In this document: positions 22,289 through 32,668 of the stretch, piece by piece | Numbering within the stretch: position 1 is the first letter of the stretch | How the letters are laid out: the number at the start of each line of letters is the position of its first letter | Assembly (NCBI GenBank): GCA_009779845.1 | Contig: WRBE01000013.1 | Coordinates: forward strand, 1 to 51,330 | Direction of reading: 5' to 3' | From: Oscillospiraceae bacterium | GTDB taxonomy: Bacteria; Bacillota; Clostridia; Oscillospirales; Oscillospiraceae | Length of the DNA stretch: 51,330 bases | Notes under the pieces: generated by a model | The model's input: only the letters and a program-made list of their open reading frames with translations | Database searches by the model: none | Told to the model about the DNA's origin: nothing | Translations under genes and position numbers: made by a program

Positions 22289-25200
22289 ATGACAGAAAAA
22301 GACACAGCACCAACCACCCCCATGGACACCCTGACTGCCCACGGACGCGAGACGGCCCGGGGCGTTGTACACACCGGCTCCATCCGCGGAAAACGGCTGG
22401 CTGGTGTGGTGGCGGCCTGCTTGCGCCGATTGGGGGCCAGCCATAAAAAGACAGTGACCACAGCCACAGGGGCCCACGCCTTGCCCGGTGAGATGGAGTG
22501 GTTTTTGGACAACTGGTATATTGCCGAGCGGGAGGGGAAAGAGGCCGCTTTACGCCTAGCGGATGCCAAACGGCTCCGCAACAGCCGGAACGGTGCGATG
22601 CTGTTTGTCCTTGCCCAAGGCTTGGTAGAGGCGGAAGAGGGAACCGTAACGCCCGCCTCTATCCGTTCCTTTTTTGACGGGGTACAGCAGGTGAAAGTAC
22701 TGCGGGAGGACGAGGTGAGCCTGTTGGTTCCCGCTTTAAAGGCGGCGCTTGTGTTGCGGTTGGGAGAATTGACGGCGGCCATCCGACCTGAAGAAACACC
22801 GGGATTATCTGGGCAGATGGAGCGGGTCTTTACTAGCCTACGGTTGTTAGCGAGTTTGGATATGACGGATATCCTAGACGAGATCAGCCGCACAGAACAG
22901 ACCCTGCGGCAAGATCCGGCGGGTGTCTATTGCAATATGGACGAGAAAACCAGAATCCGCTATCGCCGTCAGGTGTCACGGCTGGCTAGAAAACACCGGC
23001 TGGAGGAATATCAGGTGGCCGAGAAGGTGTTAGAGCAGGCCGAGAAAAGTGAGGGCCGTGAGGGGCATGTGGGGTACTTCCTATTCAATCGGCCCATGGG
23101 TGCGCCTGCAAAACGGAGACAAGGCGGGGTGTATATAGGCGGGATTGTGTTGTCCAGCCTGTTTTTTTCCGTGCTTGCGGCGGTGGTACTCCGAAGTGCG
23201 GTGGTGGCCCTGCTGTTGGTATTGCCGATTTCAGAGATTATGAAAAATCTCTTCGACTTTTTCGTGATCAAGTGCATTCGCCCCCAGCATGTGCCCCGGT
23301 TGGGGCTAGAGGACGGCGTGCCGGTGGAGGGGCGTACTCTCTGTATCATTTCGGCTCTGTTAGACAGCACCAAGGCGGGCAGCGAATATGCCGCACGGCT
23401 GGAGGAATATTACCTCGCCAACCGGGACTGCGGACCGAATTTGCTGTTTGGAATTTTGGCGGATTTCCCGGAATCCGAACAGGCCACGATCCCGGACGCC
23501 AAAGCGTGGGTGGAGACCACCGGGGCGGCGCTGGAGGGTCTTGGGAAAAAGTACGGCACCACCTTTTTACTGTTCCACCGGGAGCGGGTATTGGACAAAA
23601 AAAGCCGCCGCTATCGGGGATGGGAGCGGAAGCGGGGGGCGATTTTGGAACTGTCTAGGCTGTTGGCTGACAAGCCCAATAACCTAGAACTCGCAGCGGG
23701 GACAATGCTGCAACTAGAAGGAGTGCGCTATGTTATCACCTTAGATAGCGACACCCGGTTAAACGTCGGGGCCGCACGGGAGATGATTGGGGCCATGCTG
23801 CACCCCTTAAATGCCCCTGTCGTTGACCGGGCCAGCGGCGTGGTGCGGGAGGGGTGCGCCCTGATGCAACCCCGTATTGGCGTGGACTTAAAGGCGGCGG
23901 GACGGTCGGACTTCAGCCGGATTTTCGCAGGACAGGGGGGGATTGACCCCTATGGCTCGGCGGCGTCAGACGTGTACCAAGACCTGTTTGGCGAGGGGAG
24001 CTTTACGGGGAAGGGTATCTTTGACGTGGCGGCATTCTCCATTTGTCTCGATCAAGCCTTCCCGGAGAATCGGGTGTTGTCTCATGATTTGCTAGAGGGG
24101 GCCTATCTCCGGGCGGCGTATTTGGGGGATGTGGAGCTGACGGATGGTTACCCCTATAAAGTTCTCAGTTACTTCGCCCGGATGCACCGTTGGACGCGGG
24201 GGGATTGGCAATCGGCCCCATGGATGTTCCGACGAGTGCCAAAGGCAGACGGCAAGCGGACGGAGAATCCATTAAGCCCTGTGAGCCGCTGGAAAATCTT
24301 CGACAACCTCCGCCGTAGTATGGTGCCGGTATTTACCATGCTTGCGCTGCTGGCGGCCATGTTTATCTCTATGACCAGCCTGTTTTGGGCGGGGGTGGTG
24401 GCAATCTTGTCGCCTTTGTCGGCATTGCTGATTTCTTCGGCAGAGTTGATGTTTCGCCGGGATACAGGTCCACGGGTTCGGTATCACTCCACCATTATCT
24501 CCGGGTTCACCGGGGGCTTTTTAGAGACCATGAGCCAGTTGATTTTACTGCCGTACCATGCGTTTATTTGCCTGTCCGGGGCATTGACGGCCCTTTGGCG
24601 GATGCTGGTGAGCCGCCGGAACATGCTGGCGTGGGTCACAGCGGCGGACACGGAACGGCGTATGGGAACAGGGGTGTTTTATCACTATTATAAGATGTTT
24701 CCGGCAGTGGTGGTAGCGTTAGCGGCGATTTTGCTCTCCGGTACGCCCTTGAAGATTATTGTGGGGATTGTGTGGCTGGCAAGTCCGCTCTACGCCCTAG
24801 GGTTGAGCCGGGAACGGCGGGAGAATGTACAAGTCACAGACAGCGAACGGCAGTACCTCCAAGCCGCCGCAGAGGATATTTGGCGGTATTTTGAAGATTT
24901 TCTTTCCCCGGAAGACCATTTTTTGCCCCCGGACAATTGGCAAGAGCAGCCGGCGGCAGGGGTGGCCCATCGAACCAGCCCCACGAATATTGGGCTGGGG
25001 CTGCTCAGTTGTCTGGCGGCCATGGATTTGGGGCTATGTCCGAAACATCGAGCACTGGGGTATATTGAAAATATGCTGGCCACTATGGAGCGGATGGAGA
25101 AGTGGAACGGCCATCTCTATAACTGGTACGACACTCGCACCCTGCGGCCCCTGCGCCCGGTTTATGTGTCCTCTGTGGACAGCGGGAACCTGTCCGGGGC

Positions 25201-28200
25201 CTTGCTGGTGTTGCGGGAGGGGCTGTATGAAATGGGCCAGCGAGATTTGGGTCAGCGGGCGGATCGGCTGTTTGCGGATATGGGGTTTTCCAGCCTGTAT
25301 GACAAACGCCGCCGTCTGTTCCACATCGGTTGGGATTTAGAAAAAGGCGGCCCCACGGAGGGGTGGTACGATCTGTTGGCGTCTGAGGCGCGGCAAACCA
25401 GTTATATTGCCATTGCCAGAGGCGACATTGAGCCACGCCATTGGCGGCGGTTGGGCCGGGCCTTGGTGAGCCAAGATAAGTATAGCGGCATGGCAAGTTG
25501 GACGGGGACGGCCTTTGAATATCTGATGCCCCTGACCGTGATGCCCTGCTATCCGGATAGTTTGTTGTATGAGAGCCTAAAATTCAGTGTCCATGTCCAG
25601 AAGAAACGGCACACGCCTTGGGGCATTTCTGAGAGTGCGTTTTATGCCTTTGATCCGGACTTAAACTACAGCTACAAGGCCCATGGTGTTCAGCGGTTGG
25701 CCCTACGCCGGGGGATGAATAAAGAGATCGTAGTATCGTCATATTCCACATTTTTGGCGTTGCCGCTGGATGTGCGGGGTTCGGTGCAGAATTTGCGGCG
25801 ATTGGAAAAGCTGGGAGCGAAGGGGAAGTATGGATTTTATGAGGCCCTAGACTTCACGCCGAACCGTGCGGCTGGGCAAGAGTTTCAAATCGTGAAGGCC
25901 TTCATGGCCCATCATCTGGGGATGAGTTTGCTTGCCATTGACAACGTCCTGACAGGCAACGCCATGCAAGAGCGGTTCATGCGGGATCGGGCCATGTCGG
26001 CGTACCGGGAGCTGTTGCAAGAAAAGGTGCCCATCGGTCAAATCGTCCTGCGCCAACCGCCACGCGAGGTGCCGGACAAACCCCGGCGGCTAGTAGGCGC
26101 CGGGTGGTCGGCAGAGCATACACAGATGTCCCCGTTTCGTCCGGCTTGCGGGGTTCTGTCAAACGGCGCCTACAACGTGGTGGTAACGGAAACCGGTCAC
26201 GCTCGCAGTATGGCGGGGGAGGTGATGGTGACCCGCTTCCAGCCCCGGCAGGATGGAGCGGTGCAGGGGATGGGGTTTTACCTCAAGACCGAGGGCGAGA
26301 TATTGCCCCTGCAAGCGGCCCCAAACTTTTCCGAGGGCGGGGCATATGCCGCCCGGTTCACAGGTGGGGATGCCACTCTGACCTTCCAACAACCCGGACT
26401 GGAGGCCGCCATTACCATCTCTGTGCCCAGTAGCGAGTTGGGCGAGTTGCGGCGGGTGGAGGTTAAAAATCAGGGCGGCAAGCCACTGGTGGGAGAGCTG
26501 ATCTGCTACGCCGAGCCAGTGTTAAAAACCCCGGCAGACTACTTTGCCCACCCGGCGTTTTCTAAGTTGTCCATGGAGACGGAACTGACTGACGGTGCGC
26601 TGGTTGTCCGCCGCCGTTCTAATGGTGTGCGCCCTGCGTCCTATCTGGCGTTTGCGGTGACGGAAGGGTTTGCGTTCGACACATCTCGGGAGAAAGCTTT
26701 GGGTCGCCATGGTCTTACCGCCGCCATTGGTGGGGAGGCGGCAGGTTCTCTCGGAACGGTGCTAGACCCCTGTATCTTGGTTCGAGTGCCTGTTGAGATT
26801 CCGGCTGGGGAGACAAAAGCGATTGGGTTTGCCTTGGCTGTGGGGAAGCAACAGGGAGAAGCCATACAAGCCGCAAAACGCATCGTGACCTCTACGAGCG
26901 GAGCTACAGAACCTTTTGTAGAACGCCGTGCCATGAGTCTCGGCATCGGGCCGGAAGAGTTGACAGAGGCCATGGCTACAGTCCCCGACCTTATCTACCC
27001 CTTCACCGGCGCAGGAGAGCGGGGGCAATATATCACGCCGCAATCCGGCGGCCCGCAAGAACTCTGGCCCTTTGGTATCTCCGGGGACATGCCCCTGATT
27101 ACCGCCCACATGCGAGATGATGGAGAACTGGGGCTAGCCGGGCGGCTGATCCGGCAGCATAGCCTGCTCCATCAATGCGGACTAAAATATGACTTAGTGT
27201 TTTTGGTGCAAGACAGCGGTGACTATCGCAGGCCACTTCACTCCGGCCTCCGTGACATGCTGTCAGACATGGGGTTAGAGAGCTTTCAAGGTGCCAGGGG
27301 CGGGATTCATCTGGTGGACGGCACTGGGGATATCCGCCCCATCTTGGCCGCCTCAGCAGAAGTCTACGATGGGGAAGTACGGCCTGTCCGCACTTCTGCC
27401 AATCTGACACCCACCGCCCCCGTAGGGCGCGATATCCGCATTGCGCCGCTCTTCCGGGAACAAGCTGGCCCAGCATGTTCCTACGCCCCGGACGGTGCCG
27501 TGGTGATTGAAACAGCAGGCGGTCTGCCCCCCAACACATGGAGCCAGATGCTCACGAACGGCAACTACGGATATATTGCCACCGAGAGTGGCACGGGCCA
27601 CATGTGGCAGAAAAATGCCCGCGAAAACAAGCTGACCCCATGGCAAAATGACACCTTGGAAACCAAAGGTGCCGAGCGGTTGACGCTATTGCGGGGCGGT
27701 ACAGAAATATCCCTGTTCGCCGATACAGACGGCTACCCTTGCCGCATCACCTATGGGTTTGGTTACGCCCGGTGGGAGAAGACCATAGAGGATGGTACCA
27801 TCACCGTCACGGCCTTTGTGCCGCCCGATACAGAGGCACGAGTGTTTTTGGTGGAAGGTGATTTGCGCCCCGGTGATAAGGTCGCATATTTTGCCGAACT
27901 GATTTTGGGGGCTGACGACCGGCATCGGGCCTATGTGGTCACCACGGAACACGAGGGAGCCCTCACTGCCCAAAACGGTTCCAACGGTGAGTTCCCGGAC
28001 ACAGCACTTACGCTGGTTGCCGGGACAGTGCCGGAGGGCTATACCTGTGATCGCCATGCTTGGGCGAGGCGTACGTCCGATAACCGCACGGGTGCGGGGT
28101 TAGACCCCTGTTTTTACGCTGTGTATCCCGGTGAGAAGTCTTTGAGCATCGTCACCGGCACGGCGGGGCTGGGGGATTTGCGGCAACTGACCAATCTTGA

Positions 28201-29728
28201 TGTCGCACGGCAAGCTCTCACAGCCACCAAGCATTGGTGGCAGAACCGCATTGGCGGCATCCGGGTACAGACAGGGGTAGAAGCAGTAGACCATCTGCTC
28301 TCTGGCTGGGCGTTGTATCAGTCGTTGGCGTGCCGGGTCATGGGGCGTAGCTCTGTCTATCAATGCGGTGGGGCCTATGGGTTCCGTGACCAACTACAAG
28401 ATGCCACGGCATTGATTGCGGTTACGCCACAGATTACAGCGGAGATACTACGCCTTGCTGCTGCCCACCAGTTTGAAGAAGGGGACGTGCAGCATTGGTG
28501 GCACCCTTCGGGCTTAGAGGGCGTGGCGGACAAAGGGGTTCGCACCCGGTGCAGTGACGATTTGCTGTTTTTGCCCTATGTCCTCTGTGAATATGTGGAA
28601 AAAACCGGGGATGTTGCCCTGTGTGATGCAAATGCCCCATATATCCGCTCGCCCATTTTGGAGGCCGGAGAGCACGAGCGATATGAATCGCCCAATATCA
28701 GCGACCTACAAGAATCCCTATTTCAGCACGCCAAACGAGCGGTAGATTTGGTACTCCGCCGTGGCGCGGGCCGTCATGGCCTAATCCTCGTGGGGACTGG
28801 GGACTGGAACGATGGCATGAATCTGGTGGGGGCTGGCGGACAGGGCGAGAGTGTCTGGCTCACATGGTTTTTTGCCCATGTGCTAGAGCGGTTCGCTGCC
28901 CTCTGTACCCGTTTGGGTGAGACCGAGCAAGCGGCCCACTACCAAACAGAAGCCCGCCGCTGGGCCAAAGCCGCAGACGAGGCATGGGACGGTGGGTGGT
29001 ATCTCCGTGGCTATTACGACAACGGTAAGACATTGGGTTCTGGCAACGATGCGGAATGTCAAATTGATGCCATCGCCCAAGGGTGGGCCACCATGACCCC
29101 TTACAGTGACCCGCAAAAGGTCAAAACCGCCCTCCACGCCGCCATCACCCGGCTGTTTGAGCCGGAGGCGGGGTTGGTTCGCCTGTTCGACCCTGCGTTC
29201 GACCGGGGCCCGGAGAATCCCGGCTATATCCGTGGTTACGCTCCCGGTCTCCGGGAAAACGGAGGTCAGTATACTCATGGGATTCTATGGCTCATCATGG
29301 GCGCATTCCGTGCAGGGCTGACGGAGGAGGCGTATACTATGCTGCAAGCCATCACCCCCGGCCATCATGACCGGAGTGTGTATCGCGGCGAGCCCTATGT
29401 CCTGTCTGCCGATGTGTATTCCAACCCGCAACACATGGGCCGTGCCGGGTGGACATGGTACACTGGCGCTTCCGGCTGGTACTGGCGTGTGGCTATGGAG
29501 AATCTGTTGGGGCTGCATCTCCGGGACGGGAAGTTGTATATTGAGCCGAACTTGCCCAAGGCCATGCCGGGGTATGTGGTCGAGTGGAAGGCGGAGGGTG
29601 AGATGTGGCGTATTGAAGTGGAAGGGGAGAGGGTGATGGTCAACGGCAAGCCTTATGACGGCAAGGGGTTGTCGGTACTAGAGGGGGACAGGGAAGGGTC
29701 CCCGGTGCTTGACTCGCGTTCTCCGTAG
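22289..29728 (+). CDS. Cyclic beta-1,2-glucan synthase-like protein (GT84 - glycoamylase-like - GH94)
   Basis: A 2479-residue membrane enzyme. The GT84 transferase lies at about residues 320-660, with Asp486-Ser-Asp488 (YVITLDSDTRLNVG) and the acceptor motif RMHRWTRGDWQ (about 631-641). Membrane segments flank it near 280-320, 677-720, 740-785 and 802-840. A glycoamylase-like domain follows at about 850-1300 (EDHFLPPDNWQ, VDSGNLSGALLVLREGL, SAFYAFDPDLNYSYKAHGVQ). The C-terminal GH94 phosphorylase-like part runs from about 1350 to the end, with GDWNDGMN at about 2171. This is the domain order of NdvB/Cgs, which makes and cyclises beta-1,2-glucan and adjusts its length by phosphorolysis. AAAGGA 6 nt before ATG 22289 sets the start; the longer frame back to 22031 only translates element C. 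The gene is GC-rich compared with the cluster downstream. Confidence 0.9.
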   Translation: MTEKDTAPTTPMDTLTAHGRETARGVVHTGSIRGKRLAGVVAACLRRLGASHKKTVTTATGAHALPGEMEWFLDNWYIAEREGKEAALRLADAKRLRNSRNGAMLFVLAQGLVEAEEGTVTPASIRSFFDGVQQVKVLREDEVSLLVPALKAALVLRLGELTAAIRPEETPGLSGQMERVFTSLRLLASLDMTDILDEISRTEQTLRQDPAGVYCNMDEKTRIRYRRQVSRLARKHRLEEYQVAEKVLEQAEKSEGREGHVGYFLFNRPMGAPAKRRQGGVYIGGIVLSSLFFSVLAAVVLRSAVVALLLVLPISEIMKNLFDFFVIKCIRPQHVPRLGLEDGVPVEGRTLCIISALLDSTKAGSEYAARLEEYYLANRDCGPNLLFGILADFPESEQATIPDAKAWVETTGAALEGLGKKYGTTFLLFHRERVLDKKSRRYRGWERKRGAILELSRLLADKPNNLELAAGTMLQLEGVRYVITLDSDTRLNVGAAREMIGAMLHPLNAPVVDRASGVVREGCALMQPRIGVDLKAAGRSDFSRIFAGQGGIDPYGSAASDVYQDLFGEGSFTGKGIFDVAAFSICLDQAFPENRVLSHDLLEGAYLRAAYLGDVELTDGYPYKVLSYFARMHRWTRGDWQSAPWMFRRVPKADGKRTENPLSPVSRWKIFDNLRRSMVPVFTMLALLAAMFISMTSLFWAGVVAILSPLSALLISSAELMFRRDTGPRVRYHSTIISGFTGGFLETMSQLILLPYHAFICLSGALTALWRMLVSRRNMLAWVTAADTERRMGTGVFYHYYKMFPAVVVALAAILLSGTPLKIIVGIVWLASPLYALGLSRERRENVQVTDSERQYLQAAAEDIWRYFEDFLSPEDHFLPPDNWQEQPAAGVAHRTSPTNIGLGLLSCLAAMDLGLCPKHRALGYIENMLATMERMEKWNGHLYNWYDTRTLRPLRPVYVSSVDSGNLSGALLVLREGLYEMGQRDLGQRADRLFADMGFSSLYDKRRRLFHIGWDLEKGGPTEGWYDLLASEARQTSYIAIARGDIEPRHWRRLGRALVSQDKYSGMASWTGTAFEYLMPLTVMPCYPDSLLYESLKFSVHVQKKRHTPWGISESAFYAFDPDLNYSYKAHGVQRLALRRGMNKEIVVSSYSTFLALPLDVRGSVQNLRRLEKLGAKGKYGFYEALDFTPNRAAGQEFQIVKAFMAHHLGMSLLAIDNVLTGNAMQERFMRDRAMSAYRELLQEKVPIGQIVLRQPPREVPDKPRRLVGAGWSAEHTQMSPFRPACGVLSNGAYNVVVTETGHARSMAGEVMVTRFQPRQDGAVQGMGFYLKTEGEILPLQAAPNFSEGGAYAARFTGGDATLTFQQPGLEAAITISVPSSELGELRRVEVKNQGGKPLVGELICYAEPVLKTPADYFAHPAFSKLSMETELTDGALVVRRRSNGVRPASYLAFAVTEGFAFDTSREKALGRHGLTAAIGGEAAGSLGTVLDPCILVRVPVEIPAGETKAIGFALAVGKQQGEAIQAAKRIVTSTSGATEPFVERRAMSLGIGPEELTEAMATVPDLIYPFTGAGERGQYITPQSGGPQELWPFGISGDMPLITAHMRDDGELGLAGRLIRQHSLLHQCGLKYDLVFLVQDSGDYRRPLHSGLRDMLSDMGLESFQGARGGIHLVDGTGDIRPILAASAEVYDGEVRPVRTSANLTPTAPVGRDIRIAPLFREQAGPACSYAPDGAVVIETAGGLPPNTWSQMLTNGNYGYIATESGTGHMWQKNARENKLTPWQNDTLETKGAERLTLLRGGTEISLFADTDGYPCRITYGFGYARWEKTIEDGTITVTAFVPPDTEARVFLVEGDLRPGDKVAYFAELILGADDRHRAYVVTTEHEGALTAQNGSNGEFPDTALTLVAGTVPEGYTCDRHAWARRTSDNRTGAGLDPCFYAVYPGEKSLSIVTGTAGLGDLRQLTNLDVARQALTATKHWWQNRIGGIRVQTGVEAVDHLLSGWALYQSLACRVMGRSSVYQCGGAYGFRDQLQDATALIAVTPQITAEILRLAAAHQFEEGDVQHWWHPSGLEGVADKGVRTRCSDDLLFLPYVLCEYVEKTGDVALCDANAPYIRSPILEAGEHERYESPNISDLQESLFQHAKRAVDLVLRRGAGRHGLILVGTGDWNDGMNLVGAGGQGESVWLTWFFAHVLERFAALCTRLGETEQAAHYQTEARRWAKAADEAWDGGWYLRGYYDNGKTLGSGNDAECQIDAIAQGWATMTPYSDPQKVKTALHAAITRLFEPEAGLVRLFDPAFDRGPENPGYIRGYAPGLRENGGQYTHGILWLIMGAFRAGLTEEAYTMLQAITPGHHDRSVYRGEPYVLSADVYSNPQHMGRAGWTWYTGASGWYWRVAMENLLGLHLRDGKLYIEPNLPKAMPGYVVEWKAEGEMWRIEVEGERVMVNGKPYDGKGLSVLEGDREGSPVLDSRSP

Positions 29729-29772
29729 GCGTAGCTACTTGCTGCACCCGAAAAAGAAGCAGGACGAGAAAG

Positions 29773-29795
29773 CCCGGCCCCTAAAAAGGGCCGGG
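29773..29795. terminator. Bidirectional hairpin between glucan synthase and GT2 genes
   Basis: CCCGGCCC pairs with GGGCCGGG around CTAAAAA. On the minus strand it is followed by CTTTCTC. It lies between two converging genes and could serve both. Confidence 0.55.
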
Positions 29796-29934
29796 TCAAG
29801 GGCAAGCCTCAGGCAGAGATGTTAACAGCTCTTTGGAAAATTGCTTGGCAAGAAAAATAGGAAAAACATTTTCATAAAGAATATTGATCCATTTTTGGCT
29901 TGACAAAAACAGCAGAAGGGCGAGCGAAGTGACA

Positions 29935-31320
29935 TCACACCCGTTTGATTTTGCCCCAAGTATTTTTATTTTTTCTAAATCGGATAAATGCCACAAGACG
30001 CACAATAACAAGAACATAGCGGAAAAACACAAATTCTAGGATGCACAAAAACAAAGTCTTTAACATATCTAGGAGAGATACCCGAAACTTTTGGGTGTAT
30101 ATTTGCTGAGAAAACGCGCTCAAACTTATAATAGAACCAAATATCGCATATACGACCAAAAACACGACCATATATCCCACATTCAACACACCCATATAAG
30201 CGGCCAATATAATGGTCAAAATTCCAAATATCTCAATAATGGGAGACAGCAATTCATATGCCAAATAATACAAATAAGAGAAAAAACTCACCAGACCAAA
30301 CTTCAAATTAAACATGATTCGCCGATGGGAAAACATGCTTTGTAGCAATCCGATATGCCATCTGCGGCGCTGTGTCCGTAAGTCTTGAAAACTTGTCGGT
30401 GCTTGTGTTAGACATATGGCACTCGGTTGATAGCTCATCCGATATTTCATACCATTGTTGCGACAAAATCCATGTAGCTTCAGAACAAGCTCCATATCCT
30501 CGCCCAGATTATCAGGGCTATATCCTCCGGCGGCAACAACTGTCGATTTCTTAAACAAGCCAAACGCCCCGGATATAATCAGGTTGCCGTTAAATGTATC
30601 CATAAAAATACGGCTCGCTAAAAAAGAGCGGTTATATTCCACCGCCTGCATACATACAAGCAAGTTAGACGGCAAACGATAACGCACAGCCCTGCCGTCT
30701 TCTATCTGCACGCATTGAGAGATCAGAATCATTCCTCCGACCGCTACGACTGTATCGTCTTCAAATACCGGCTCTACAATTTCCTTAAGTGAATCTGTTT
30801 GCAATCTGGAGTCTGCGTCCATACAGATAAAATAAGGGTAACGGCTGGCGTTGATGCCCATGTTAAGCGCATCGCCCTTACCGCCGTTTTTTTTGCGTAT
30901 GAGGGTAATAGGAACCCCCTCCACTATACTTTCGTAGATGGCTTCTTCAGGCTGGCATCCCAGCACATGGTCAATCGGGCGATTGACGAGTTTCATATCA
31001 AATTCATCGATTAGTTTTTGCGCAGTGTCATCTTCAGAACCGTCATCCACAACAATAATTTCATATAGCTGGTACTCAAGGGCCAACAGAGAGGTTACGC
31101 TATTTACAATGGCAACAGATTCGTTATAGGCCGGAATAAGAACTGAAACAGGCAAATCATCATGGTCAAGCTTATTCTTAAACCTGACCATACGATCACT
31201 TACATACAACCTGTACGCCCCAATCAAAATAGAAAAGAACGAAAAAGTTGTAAATATTATTAGATACGTGATATAGAATATGCTGACAACGTAGAGGAAT
31301 TCTCGTAAAAAATCCATCAT
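29935..31320 (-). CDS. Membrane GT2 glycosyltransferase, processive (hyaluronan/cellulose-synthase-like) type
   Basis: A 461-residue inverting glycosyltransferase. One N-terminal membrane segment (FLYVVSIFYITYLIIFTTF) is followed by a GT-A domain with VSVLIPAYNESVAIVNS, VVDDGSEDDT, the metal-binding MDADSRL, acceptor-site GEDMELVLKLHG and the processivity motif TQRRRWHIGLL. Three to four C-terminal membrane segments follow from about residue 345. This layout is that of synthases that polymerise and export an extracellular polysaccharide. ATG at 31320 has GGTGGAG 10 nt upstream. It is 116 nt downstream of the HEAT-repeat gene and shares its promoter. Product polymer unknown. Confidence 0.88.
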   Translation of the reverse strand: MMDFLREFLYVVSIFYITYLIIFTTFSFFSILIGAYRLYVSDRMVRFKNKLDHDDLPVSVLIPAYNESVAIVNSVTSLLALEYQLYEIIVVDDGSEDDTAQKLIDEFDMKLVNRPIDHVLGCQPEEAIYESIVEGVPITLIRKKNGGKGDALNMGINASRYPYFICMDADSRLQTDSLKEIVEPVFEDDTVVAVGGMILISQCVQIEDGRAVRYRLPSNLLVCMQAVEYNRSFLASRIFMDTFNGNLIISGAFGLFKKSTVVAAGGYSPDNLGEDMELVLKLHGFCRNNGMKYRMSYQPSAICLTQAPTSFQDLRTQRRRWHIGLLQSMFSHRRIMFNLKFGLVSFFSYLYYLAYELLSPIIEIFGILTIILAAYMGVLNVGYMVVFLVVYAIFGSIISLSAFSQQIYTQKFRVSLLDMLKTLFLCILEFVFFRYVLVIVRLVAFIRFRKNKNTWGKIKRV

Positions 31321-31436
31321 ATGCTTATTTCTCCACCTTCCCTTTTTTCTGAAAGTCAGCGCTTCGCAAGGTACCTTTTGGCTCAAGCATATCAGCTACA
31401 AATTCTCTTCTGTCATTATTCTTATTTTACAAGACA

Positions 31437-32462
31437 TCAAGCTAGTTTGTCTACAATTTTTTGCGCCAAAGGCAAATTTGTATCAAATTGCATACGCCAG
31501 TTAGGTTTGGACCGCTTGCTTTTTTTACTCTTCACTGCAATGGCCATATCCAGCTTTGGATACGAAGCTAAAACAGATTCCGCCTCAATGGCCAAGTTTA
31601 CGTCTGTCGGATTGGTGATAAATTCAGACAATATCGGGCGTGCCGGATCGTATATATACTCTCCATAATAGCGGATAATGGCGGCACGCACCTCCGGACT
31701 GGCAGAAGTATCCTGCAAAACCGGCAAAAAGATATCTCTATAATGAGGTGAAAACCTAGTGATAAATTGTATCACAGAAACGCTTATGTTATCATTCCAA
31801 TGCCGGCTTTCACGCCACAAATGATCCCCCAAAACTTCCTTATCATCGCTAAAATTTGAAAGTTCGTTTGTCAGGAGTTGGGTGTGCATGAAAAGGGCTC
31901 TGTCGTGAATGATCTGCAACAAGTTCGCCACGCCCTGAACACTCCCAAGATGACAAAGTGTAGCCAGAACCTTTGTGCGACAATGGATATTGGAATCATC
32001 TATGTATGAGATGAGTGTTTCCACCAGTTGTCCATATGCATCGCCTGCTACCTGAGGGAAGGTGCAAATGAAATCGGCATAGCATGTCCGTTCGATGCGT
32101 GGCTTCCGGCTGTATACATCGGCAAGCTTCTGAAACGTGGCAGAGAACTTGTGCGCATATCCACTGTAAGCCTCTGGAAATTCTCCTTTTAAAGACTGCA
32201 AAGCCTGTGTGTATTCGATGAGGTTTTCTGTGTTTGATAATTTTCTCAGTAGAAATTCCCCGTGTTTCAATGCATTCGGTTCTGCACCAGGGGTTATATG
32301 GGCTTGCTTGTAGAGGATTGTCCTCCATTTTTCAATTCTGTCTGCCGAGTGTGTGTTTTTTCTTTGGCTGTAGCGGATGATTATAAAATTAAAAATCATC
32401 AGCGAAATGCAGGCAATCATGAATATGCCCATTATAACATATATTCTTAAATCTGAAACCAT
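31437..32462 (-). CDS. HEAT-repeat membrane-anchored protein
   Basis: A 341-residue protein with one N-terminal membrane segment (IYVIMGIFMIACISLMIFNF) followed by a long alpha-helical solenoid. HEAT-like helical pairs are recognisable (CRTKVLATLCHLGSVQGVAN, SVSVIQFITRFSPHYRDIFL, SPEVRAAIIRYYGEYIYDPA, DVNLAIEAESVLASYPKLDM). The C-terminus is basic (KSKKSKRSKPNWRM). It is encoded directly before the GT2 synthase from the same promoter, so it is probably a cytoplasmic partner or scaffold of that synthase (inference). The start at ATG 32462 has AAGGAG 8 nt upstream; that site lies inside a decayed copy of the end of the neighbouring gene. Confidence 0.75.
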   Translation of the reverse strand: MVSDLRIYVIMGIFMIACISLMIFNFIIIRYSQRKNTHSADRIEKWRTILYKQAHITPGAEPNALKHGEFLLRKLSNTENLIEYTQALQSLKGEFPEAYSGYAHKFSATFQKLADVYSRKPRIERTCYADFICTFPQVAGDAYGQLVETLISYIDDSNIHCRTKVLATLCHLGSVQGVANLLQIIHDRALFMHTQLLTNELSNFSDDKEVLGDHLWRESRHWNDNISVSVIQFITRFSPHYRDIFLPVLQDTSASPEVRAAIIRYYGEYIYDPARPILSEFITNPTDVNLAIEAESVLASYPKLDMAIAVKSKKSKRSKPNWRMQFDTNLPLAQKIVDKLA

Positions 32463-32464
32463 TT

Positions 32465-32530
32465 TAATCACTCCTTAGTTCTTGCATAATCAAAGTAAGA
32501 TTGTTTTAAGCATTCGTGGGCGCACATAAT
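32465..32530 (-). pseudogene. Degenerate duplicate of the 3' end of the TIM-barrel protein gene
   Basis: This stretch matches the last ~60 nt of the gene ending at 32859 (shared AGTTCTTGCATAAT and GATTGTTTTAAGC). Read in frame it gives AHECLKQSYF then DYARTKE-stop, against THERLKQSYFIMQELWGD; a 1-nt indel shifts the end. It overlaps the ribosome binding site of the HEAT gene. Confidence 0.65.
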
Positions 32531-32605
32531 GTTGTCGACTACAAATCATTACAAAACGCTCTCCATCATTCCAGCTTTTAGCAACGTTAAATCTCAACAT
32601 AGTTA

Positions 32606-32634
32606 ACTATAACACAGAAAATATTATTTTGCAA
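32606..32634 (-). promoter_or_regulatory. Promoter of the HEAT-GT2 unit
   Basis: On the minus strand TTGCAA (32629-32634), 17-nt spacer, TATAGT (32606-32611). A 12-bp palindrome ATAGTTAACTAT (32599-32610) overlaps the -10 box and may be an operator. This splits the cluster into two transcription units. Confidence 0.7.
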
Positions 32635-32668
32635 CAGCATTTTATTTTTTCATAATTTGTTTAAAATT

